Assembly (NCBI RefSeq): GCF_030145185.1
Contig: NZ_JAQYWB010000009.1
Coordinates: 41,023 to 105,022, forward strand
Source of the DNA: Desulfoluna sp.
GTDB taxonomy: Bacteria; Desulfobacterota; Desulfobacteria; Desulfobacterales; Desulfolunaceae
Length of the DNA: 64,000 nucleotides
Direction of reading: 5' to 3'
Shown: one piece after another, positions 44,281-50,802 of the stretch
How the letters are laid out: every line of letters begins with the position of its first letter
How positions within the stretch are numbered: position 1 is the first letter of the stretch
The notes under the pieces: model-generated
What the model was told of the DNA's origin: nothing
The model's input: the letters and a program-made list of their open reading frames with translations, nothing else
Database searches by the model: none
Translations under genes and position numbers: made by a program

Positions 44281-45798
44281 ATGAAATATTCAATACAATG
44301 GCGGAATGGATTATCTACTCTTCGATCCCTGTTCCTGATTTTCTTTCTGATTCTTGTTGTCGGTTGCTCTGGTTCCAACCAGGGTGACATTTTGTCCTCT
44401 GACAACATCAACCTGATCTTTGTGGCCAGTCCTGATTTGGCCTACCATGACTCCGGAGACATAGACCCTGACACAGCAAATCTTACTTTTCAGGGGCTGC
44501 AGCGCTCACTCCAGATGGCGACATTTCTTAAGCAGCAGGTTCTTGATGAAAACAATGTCACCGCTATTTACACCCTGTCACCGATGACACATCTGCAGAC
44601 CGAAAACAAATATCCGAATATGACAGCGATTGGCTATATTCAGCAGTTTGCCCTTCTCAACCAGCAGACTCTGCCCATTGACAACATTGGGGGCACCCAT
44701 ACCGCCAACAGCTACCCGCTTAATGTCGCGTACCCGTCTAAAGAGTCGCTGCCTGTCGGTGTTGCTGAGTCGAAATATGGATACAGCGGTCGTTGTAACG
44801 GACTGGATTTTAATAACACTGGCGGAATCAACGATGCCCTCGTGTCCGCTATCATCACAAAAGATCAGCCAGGCTATTACGTCTTTTCTGCACCTTGGGA
44901 AACCCTTGATGCCTTACTGTCAACCATCAATGAACGGCAGGGTTATAACCTGAACCTTCCGACAAACTATATGGGGGCGAATCATGTTTATGCCATTTCC
45001 ATCTCGACGGAGGGTCATGCCAGTCTGGTTGACTACAACAGCAATCTGACGCCGCCTGACACTTACCCCGTATTGCCCTCATCAGTTGCAGGTGCGGCAT
45101 GTACGAACTTGAAGCAGCCTTATTTCACCACAGAGCGTAATGACGGGATTCCTGGCGTCGTCGTCCCATCCGACATTAACAAAAGCCAAACGGTCTATAT
45201 TGTCCGTCACGCCGAGGCGCATCCAGATGAGCATTTTAAATTCGAAAACGGCAATTTCGTTGCTGCAGGGCAGTGGCGCGCGCTGGAACTCGGTAACACC
45301 CTCAATGACATAATCGATCCCAACAGGGTGCCAAACATGGTCTATTCAATAGACCCAGCACAGTGGATTCCAGGTCCGGCTATTCCAGGTAAAATAGATG
45401 TTTGTTATGTCCGACCATCGTTAACCGTGTTGCCCTATGCCATCGCCAATCATCTGCCCTATTCACTGGTGTCAAGTTTCAGTATTCTTGACAGAGATGC
45501 AGCTACACTTGCCAGTGATTATTTCTTTTTCGGCGGCACATTCTCTAATCAAACCATATTGCTGGGCTGGGAGTCTGGACGCACCAGACCGTTAATCAAT
45601 GCCCTTCTTGCCAGTTATGGAGGTGATAATCTACGGGAGATTCCGACTAAAGATTTGATTAACAATGGTTGGCCGGGTGACGATTACGACACAATCTGGA
45701 CTGTAACGATTGATGCTGAGGGTAATTTGACTGTTGATAATAACCTCTGTGAAGGGATAGATTCTGAGCTGTTGCCAGAGACAGCCCCTCAATTTTGA
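44281..45798 (+). CDS. Histidine-phosphatase-like lipoprotein
   Basis: A 505-residue lipoprotein. The signal ends LILVVGC (Cys near residue 29). Around residue 308 it has VYIVRHAEAHPDEHF, the RHxE motif of histidine phosphatases. An earlier segment, LIFVASPDLAYHDSGDI (~residue 45), matches the same strand-loop position without RH, so the protein looks like a tandem of one degenerate and one apparently active half. The distal catalytic His is not clear. AT-rich compared with the left half of the window. Function beyond phosphoester chemistry is unknown. Confidence 0.65.
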   Translation: MKYSIQWRNGLSTLRSLFLIFFLILVVGCSGSNQGDILSSDNINLIFVASPDLAYHDSGDIDPDTANLTFQGLQRSLQMATFLKQQVLDENNVTAIYTLSPMTHLQTENKYPNMTAIGYIQQFALLNQQTLPIDNIGGTHTANSYPLNVAYPSKESLPVGVAESKYGYSGRCNGLDFNNTGGINDALVSAIITKDQPGYYVFSAPWETLDALLSTINERQGYNLNLPTNYMGANHVYAISISTEGHASLVDYNSNLTPPDTYPVLPSSVAGAACTNLKQPYFTTERNDGIPGVVVPSDINKSQTVYIVRHAEAHPDEHFKFENGNFVAAGQWRALELGNTLNDIIDPNRVPNMVYSIDPAQWIPGPAIPGKIDVCYVRPSLTVLPYAIANHLPYSLVSSFSILDRDAATLASDYFFFGGTFSNQTILLGWESGRTRPLINALLASYGGDNLREIPTKDLINNGWPGDDYDTIWTVTIDAEGNLTVDNNLCEGIDSELLPETAPQF

Positions 45799-45861
45799 AA
45801 ACTGGTAAGGACTTAAATAAAAAATAAATAGACAGGTCACATATGAATGCCGCAATCCTGG

Positions 45862-46138
45862 TTGTTTTCTCATGAAATATCCGGGCTATCCCGGATATTT
45901 CACGAGTTGGGTGCGCTCATATGCAAGGCATCAGAGTTGAAGATGTAGTGGTTTACCTCAAGGCTCTGATAACGCGGCAGAGGAGTGCAACCGGCTCGCC
46001 CGAAGGGTAAGAAAATCAAAGAGAATACCGTGGATTACATTTTGTATTTTTGAAACGACTGGAAAAATCGCTGCAAAGAACGGTCATTACGAATTATTCT
46101 TTAGTCCTGATTGTTTTCTCATGAAATATCCGGGTTAG
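45862..46138. repeat. MITE-like element, full copy plus adjoining right-end remnant
   Basis: A right-end fragment (TTTTCTCATGAAATATCCGGG, 45866-45887) is joined head to tail with a full ~250-bp copy (45890-46138) that ends CATGAAATATCCGGGTTA. Nesting or end-to-end insertion is indicated. Confidence 0.9.
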
Positions 46139-46167
46139 AGGTCAAGCGCATGGTGCCTGTCCCCTGG
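46136..46167 (+). repeat. Short dispersed repeat, 32-bp match to 63707-63738
   Basis: Reads TAGAGGTCAAGCGCATGG then TGCCTGTCCCCTGG, identical to the sequence at the boundary of the truncated reverse transcriptase at 63707. It touches the right end of the MITE. Confidence 0.88.
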
Positions 46168-46256
46168 GGTTGGCAATAAAGGAGCCCCCTTGACGATTAA
46201 AAGCCTCGTGAAATGAGAACGATATTTTGAAGTTGACAGTGTAAACATCGGTGGGT

Positions 46257-46901
46257 ATGGTTTGCGGCATGGAAAAGAGCAAAACAGATGACACCACAAC
46301 GTATCACCATGGAAATCTCAGGCGCCGCTTGATTGAAGTCGCCCTTGAGATGATAGAAGAATCAAGCGCGGCAGAGGTGACCCTTAGAGGGATTGCCAAA
46401 CGTGCCGGGGTGAGTCATGCCGCTCCTTATCGGCATTTTCCGGATAAGGAGGCCCTGCTTGCTTCGGTGGTGCGGGAGGGCATGTCCATCATGCTTTCCG
46501 AGATCAACGTCCGGCTTGAACGTGTCAAAGGAGATGCGCTGACGCGGTTTGGCATTTGCGGTTTGGCGTATATTGATTTCGCGATGCATCATCCGGCCTA
46601 TTTTCGTGTGATGTTTGCGTCTCCGACACAGGGGGTGGTGGTTCCCGATTCTTTGAAGCCCCAATCGTCCCCTGTTTTTCAGCTGTTTCTTGAGGTGATT
46701 TCAGAATGCTGGGAGCAGGGCATTTTGCAGGGGGAGAGTCCTTACAGTATCGCCATTTCGGCGTGGTCCATTGTCCATGGTTTTTCACTCCTCGCCATTG
46801 ACGGACATCTGTACGGTCTGGATGCAGGCTCGCTTGGTGCCATGAAGCGTGGGCTCCTTCACTCTTTGTATTCAGGGATACGTGGAGAAAACGGCCCGTA
46901 A
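46257..46901 (+). CDS. TetR-family transcriptional regulator
   Basis: A ~214-residue regulator. The N-terminal helix-turn-helix is typical: RRRLIEVALEMIEE, then TLRGIAKRAGVSHAAPYRHFPDKEAL. The C-terminal ligand-binding domain resembles the WHG/TetR_C_13 type. The start is unsure: 46257 lies too close to GGTGGG, and TTGACA (46233-46238) with TATGGT 17 bp later would give a leaderless message starting at MEKSK (46269). An 11-bp perfect inverted repeat and the ferredoxin gene follow; that gene is a plausible target. Confidence 0.88.
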   Translation: MVCGMEKSKTDDTTTYHHGNLRRRLIEVALEMIEESSAAEVTLRGIAKRAGVSHAAPYRHFPDKEALLASVVREGMSIMLSEINVRLERVKGDALTRFGICGLAYIDFAMHHPAYFRVMFASPTQGVVVPDSLKPQSSPVFQLFLEVISECWEQGILQGESPYSIAISAWSIVHGFSLLAIDGHLYGLDAGSLGAMKRGLLHSLYSGIRGENGP

Positions 46902-46967
46902 ATTTTGCGTCCCTATACAGAGGTGGCATGATGTCGCAGAGATTCTGCGAAAAGGCCATCAAGATAT

Positions 46968-47070
46968 ATTAACCCGGCAACTTAATATGCAAAAAGCAGG
47001 TGAAAGAGATGTCAGCTTTATCGGGGTAATAACGCTCCTCGACATTTATGCATTTAACCGCCGGGTTAAT
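46968..47070. repeat. 103-bp element with perfect 11-bp inverted ends
   Basis: ATTAACCCGGC (46968-46978) and GCCGGGTTAAT (47060-47070) enclose 81 bp. The ends resemble the TAACCCGG ends of the MITE family but the interior differs. It lies between the TetR gene and the ferredoxin gene and could be a small mobile element or an operator pair. Confidence 0.7.
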
Positions 47071-47114
47071 AGTTCGCGTGGGACCTCATTATATCAGAGA
47101 TAAAAAAGGAGAAG

Positions 47115-48200
47115 ATGATGGCGGAGACAACTTACAGGCGGCTTCAACAGGTGCTGGATACCTTGCCCAACGGGTTCCCCGAATCGGATGAGGGTTTGGA
47201 TATCAAGATCCTGAAACGCATCTTCACCGAGGAAGAGGCCCAAATTTTCTGTATTCTTCGCCTGACGTACGAAACGGCTGAACAAATTACCGAACGAACC
47301 GGATGGCCCCTGGAAGGGCTGAATGACAACCTGATACGCATGTGGGAAAAGGGACAGATTTTCGGCATTGATTTTGGGGGCGTCTATGTTTTCCGTATGG
47401 CAGCCTGGGTTTTTGGGATCTATGAATTTCAGCTGAAGACCTTTGACCGGGAGATGGCCGAGCTCTGTAAAGCCTACGAGGAGAGTTTCGCCCATGAATT
47501 CTTTAACGTCTCCCCTCCCTTGATGCATGTCTTGCCCGTCGAAGAGGAGGTGGACGGTGGTGGCGAAGTCCTTCCCTTTGATCAGGTCTCATCCATCATT
47601 GAAAAAGGGAAATCCTTTGGTTTGGCAGATTGCATCTGCAAGGTCGAGCAAGGGCTTTTGGGCCATCCCTGTACAAAGCCCGTTGAGGTGTGCATCTCCA
47701 TTGCTCCCATCCCTGGCTTTTTTGATAACCACCCGTGGGCAATTCGTCCCATTACCAAGGAAAAGGCTTTCGAGGTCCTGAAGACGTCGGAAGAGGCGGG
47801 GTTGGTCCATATGACCAACAACTTTCAAAACGGTCATTTTTATATCTGCAATTGTTGTGGGTGTTGTTGCGGGATTCTGCGCAATGCCAAAAAGTTTGGT
47901 GTGAGCCATGCCATTCATTCCAATTTCACGGCGGTGATTGATGAAGCGGCGTGCCTCAGCTGCGGGCTTTGTGCTGAAGAGCGATGTCAGTTGGATGCCA
48001 TTGAGGAAGTGGAGGATGCCTACCGTATCAATCCCGATAAGTGCATTGGCTGTGGTCTCTGCATTTCTACTTGCCCAGCTGAAGCGGTGAGCCTGGTCCG
48101 TAAAGCCGAGGCAGACATTATCGTTTCTCCAAAAAATGAGATGGACTGGTATGCCCAACGTGGCGAATTCCGCGGCGTTGATTACTCAGAATTTGCCTGA
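47115..48200 (+). CDS. Multi-cluster ferredoxin with CNCCGCCCG motif
   Basis: A 361-residue cytoplasmic protein. The N-terminal ~100 residues look like a winged-helix-type region (LRLTYETAEQITERTGWP). A central region has Cys in DCICKVEQGLLGHPC, followed by the unusual YICNCCGCCCGILR (~residue 246). The C-terminus holds two [4Fe-4S] ferredoxin motifs, CLSCGLCAEERC (~282-293) and CIGCGLCISTCP (~310-321). Related proteins occur in sulfate reducers and fermenters, but the reaction is unknown. GGAG precedes tandem ATGs. Downstream of the TetR gene in the same direction. Confidence 0.75.
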   Translation: MMAETTYRRLQQVLDTLPNGFPESDEGLDIKILKRIFTEEEAQIFCILRLTYETAEQITERTGWPLEGLNDNLIRMWEKGQIFGIDFGGVYVFRMAAWVFGIYEFQLKTFDREMAELCKAYEESFAHEFFNVSPPLMHVLPVEEEVDGGGEVLPFDQVSSIIEKGKSFGLADCICKVEQGLLGHPCTKPVEVCISIAPIPGFFDNHPWAIRPITKEKAFEVLKTSEEAGLVHMTNNFQNGHFYICNCCGCCCGILRNAKKFGVSHAIHSNFTAVIDEAACLSCGLCAEERCQLDAIEEVEDAYRINPDKCIGCGLCISTCPAEAVSLVRKAEADIIVSPKNEMDWYAQRGEFRGVDYSEFA

Positions 48201-48214
48201 TTACTGGCCCTCTA

Positions 48215-48466
48215 TTCCGCATATTTCACGAGTCGAGTGCGCCCCTATTCAATGTATCCGAGCTGCCGATGTCGTGGTTTACTTCAAAAGCTCTGATAAC
48301 GCAGAAGAGGGGTTCGCTTGGTTCGCCCGAAGGGTGAGAAATGCGAGTAGAAAACGTGAAGTATATTTTGTGTTTTAAAAAGATCTAAATTTTTCATAAT
48401 TACAGCCTGTAATAACAGTTTATTGCTGCTGCGGAATCGTTATCTCATTCAGTATCCGGGATAGCG
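48215..48466. repeat. MITE-like element, full-length diverged copy
   Basis: Left end CCGCATATTTCACGAGTCGA, right end TTATCTCATTCAGTATCCGGG. The internal blocks match the family but the right half is more diverged. Confidence 0.85.
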
Positions 48467-48598
48467 CGTCATCTCTTTGAGGTGCCATGTCAAAAGTACG
48501 GGTGCATTGATGATCTTTCAGGCTGAATTTCTCTTAAAAAAGGCAGGTTACTTATTGAGGGTAAGAATGTCTTGCAGATTGGCGTAGAGAGCAAATTT
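48464..48598 (+). repeat. ~135-bp diverged repeat, partner of 63582-63714
   Basis: Shares GATAGCGCGTCATCT, ATGTCA...ACGGGTG, TTGATGA and CTTAAAAAAGG with the later copy at about three quarters identity. In the later copy a reading frame runs on into the reverse transcriptase fragment; here it is broken by a stop after 25 codons. Confidence 0.75.
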
Positions 48599-48624
48599 TA
48601 AATTCGTTATGCCATTCTAATAAT

Positions 48625-49092
48625 TTACGTTAAGACAATATTATTGAGTTTTAAATATGGTTCAAACATAAGATTTAATGAATCTAATTGAGCTGTTAGT
48701 TCTTTTGCCACATCAAGTTTCTCTTGAACTGCTATATTCTTATCCTTACCTAAAGGAATTTCATTCAGCTCATGATGAGTTTTGAAAAATAAAATGATCT
48801 TCCTGCAAATAAAAGAGATATCGTCTCTGAAATCTGAATCTAAAAGAAAATCTACATCCATTAATTTCGTTCTGAAACAACTGTATTCATTCGATGCTTC
48901 GTTAGGATAAGCCAAAGCTCGTTCAATGAAATTCTTTACAAGAATATACGTTTTATATCGGTTATCAAATAATTTTGATTTGTACTGATTTTTACTAAGT
49001 TTATAATGTTTGAATGTAAAGTAAGAGACGTATATAACTTCCAGAATGGTAGCTATAACAACCAAATAAAATATATAATTTAGAAGCCTCAT
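48625..49092 (-). CDS. Hypothetical membrane-anchored protein, candidate cassette gene
   Basis: A 155-residue protein beginning MRLLNYIFYLVVIATILEVI, one N-terminal transmembrane helix (about residues 5-25) followed by a charged helical cytoplasmic part. Very AT-rich. No family was recognised. The start at 49092 is preferred over an upstream Met inside the attC-like sequence; AGGTAAT precedes it. An attC-like GGGCGTTATGC is ~45 bp upstream and GGCATAACG ~10 bp past the stop codon, which frames the gene like an integron cassette. Confidence 0.6.
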   Translation of the reverse strand: MRLLNYIFYLVVIATILEVIYVSYFTFKHYKLSKNQYKSKLFDNRYKTYILVKNFIERALAYPNEASNEYSCFRTKLMDVDFLLDSDFRDDISFICRKIILFFKTHHELNEIPLGKDKNIAVQEKLDVAKELTAQLDSLNLMFEPYLKLNNIVLT

Positions 49093-49126
49093 TATTACCT
49101 TTTGAAAATATACTGAGGAATTAAGC

Positions 49127-49180
49127 ATAACGCCCGGCATGGGCGTGATCTTATGAGGTGACCTGTAAGCTCATTTTTCC
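49127..49180 (-). other. attC-like site, degenerate
   Basis: On the minus strand it ends CCATGCCGGGCGTTATGC and shares CACCTNATAAGATCA with the site at 40484. The opposite outer box has decayed. The homology extends past it to about 49275, matching 40534-40625. Confidence 0.45.
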
Positions 49181-49359
49181 TCTTGAGACGTCCTCTGTAC
49201 GGGAATCCTGCTTACCAAGCAATGGTTTAGCATAGGTGCTATCCTGAGACAAGGGCGGCACCGTGAGGTTTTGTTCGGAGGAGATGGCGCGAAGCGGAAT
49301 GACGAGTGGTAGCGAGAGTGACCGAAGGAACGTTAAGGTTGCAAGAAAAATATAAAAGT

Positions 49360-49412
49360 ACAAAAAGCAATGCCTTCGGCGACAAGGTGAGCCACCTTGA
49401 AAGCAGGTTTCC
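49360..49412. repeat. Palindromic GCCTTCGGCGACAAGG element
   Basis: Shares ACAAAAAGCAATGCC and GGTGAGCCACCTTGAAAGC with the 158-bp insertion at 38406-38563, indicating a decayed relative. Confidence 0.75.
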
Positions 49413-49450
49413 GATGGGTTTTCCCTCTCGCCGTCCTGGTCCTTTAAATT

Positions 49451-49701
49451 TAACCCGGATATTTCACCAGTCGAGAGCATTCATATTCAATGCACCAGAG
49501 CTGCAGATGTAGTGGTTTACCTCAAAGCTCTGGTAACGCAGAAGATGGGTGCACTCGGCTCGCCCGAAGGGTGAGAAAATCGAGCAGAAAACTAAAATTG
49601 ACATTTTGTGTTTTCCGAACACCTGATTTTTTCGTCACAACATTCTGTAATAAAACTGTATATACTTTTGCATTGCGGTTTCTCATGAAATATCCGGGTT
49701 A
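49451..49701. repeat. MITE-like element, full-length copy
   Basis: Left end TAACCCGGATATTTCACC, right end TCTCATGAAATATCCGGGTTA. Its last three bases are, on the other strand, the TAA stop codon of the cNMP-binding gene. Confidence 0.9.
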
Positions 49702-50334
49702 GGCCGGATCTTCAGCACCATGGATGGTGTTGTGGAGCTTTTTTTCACGAATTTCCAGGTCTGTTTCCCATTGACGCAGCATGTTTTCTTTTTCTTTAAA
49801 CTCTTTTTTATGCTGGAGGATAATATCCTGTTGTTCGAGTAATTTTTTTCTTTCCTCTGCAAGTTTGACGGTTGTATTGGTGAGGCGCTCGGCCTGCATC
49901 GTGTGAATCCCATTTTTTATTTTATTTCGAATTGTTTCATTTTTGAGTGTATCTAATATTGACATGTCAATACTGACACAGATGCTTTCAGTGGTCGATA
50001 TGACCGAAGCGGATCGACTGTCTATGTCCAGACAGCTCATTTCACCAAAAACTTCTCCGGCCTTGTTAAATTCAGCAATATAGATATTGTTTTTGGTAAC
50101 AGCGCAGGAGCCTTTTACTATCCAGAAAATCCAGCTGTCTAAATCACCTTCTCTGATGACTGTCTCACCAGAGTCATATTGAACGAGTTTGGCAATGCGC
50201 TGCTGGTAATCACTTTTTTTTATTCCTAAAAGAAGCCGGATTTCATCTGATGTCAGCCCCTTGAGTATCTGGAACTTTTGAAGAAGCCTGATTGTCTCTT
50301 CCGTTATCAGATTTGTTTTAATTGATTTTCCCAT
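49699..50334 (-). CDS. Cyclic nucleotide-binding domain protein with C-terminal coiled coil
   Basis: A 211-residue protein. A cNMP-binding beta-roll at about residues 20-135 contains YDSGETVIREGD and GEVFGEMSCLDIDSRSASVIS, the phosphate-binding cassette with its Arg. A long charged coiled coil (about 145-205) follows; no DNA-binding domain is present, so it is probably an effector, not a transcription factor. MGKSIKTN at 50334 is the start; the longer frame to 50457 begins in a MITE-encoded peptide. MITE copies flank it on both sides and one supplies its stop codon. Confidence 0.8.
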   Translation of the reverse strand: MGKSIKTNLITEETIRLLQKFQILKGLTSDEIRLLLGIKKSDYQQRIAKLVQYDSGETVIREGDLDSWIFWIVKGSCAVTKNNIYIAEFNKAGEVFGEMSCLDIDSRSASVISTTESICVSIDMSILDTLKNETIRNKIKNGIHTMQAERLTNTTVKLAEERKKLLEQQDIILQHKKEFKEKENMLRQWETDLEIREKKLHNTIHGAEDPA

Positions 50335-50405
50335 AATGATATTTTTTTTCTCTGCGATACATTTTCTGCAGTGCTGATCTCTATATAAAGATGCAACGCT
50401 TTGCA

Positions 50406-50546
50406 GCGCCCGAAGGGTGAGAAAATCAAACAGAATACTGTGGATTACATTTTGCATTTTTGAAACGACCGAAAATATTACTGCAAAGAACTGTAATTAC
50501 AAATTATGCCTTAGTCCTGATTGTTTTCTCATGAAATATCCGGGTT
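50406..50546. repeat. MITE-like element, right-half copy
   Basis: From GCGCCCGAAGGGTGAGAAAA to TCATGAAATATCCGGGTTA. On the minus strand it encodes MQNVIHSILFDFLTLRA, giving the upstream cNMP gene a false N-terminal extension. Confidence 0.88.
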
Positions 50547-50680
50547 AGAGTTGTGAGTAAGAGGTACACGTGCCAGTCACTGAGCCTCAACTATGCCAGG
50601 ATAGGCCAGATGTCAAGCGGCATCAAAAATTGACATCTTTGCCGTTATTGGGTTCAACAAAATTAGGTGACAAAATTAGG

Positions 50681-50749
50681 TGACAGGCGACATGCGCTGA
50701 TATAGAATTTCATGCAATAAGATTTTCTTCTCGCATGATTTCTGCCCCA
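50681..50749. repeat. ~68-bp repeat, partner of 53771-53836
   Basis: Both copies run from GGTGRCAGGCGAMATGC through TTTTCTTCTYGC to TTCTGCCCC, about 78 percent alike. The two copies bracket the large repeat lipoprotein gene. Confidence 0.75.
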
Positions 50750-50757
50750 AAAAAGCA

Positions 50758-50777
50758 AGCGCATGGTGCCTGTCCCC
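50758..50777 (+). repeat. Short dispersed repeat GCGCATGGTGCCTGTCCCC
   Basis: A copy of the short repeat just downstream of the 50681-50749 repeat and 25 bp from the end of the lipoprotein gene. Confidence 0.85.
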
Positions 50778-50802
50778 GATGCCCATTTTCATCCCGTTGA
50801 TT

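Noticed and set aside
50335..50457. N-terminal extension of the cNMP-binding protein
   Set aside because: It is the MITE-encoded peptide MQNVIHSILFDFLTLRA plus spacer.
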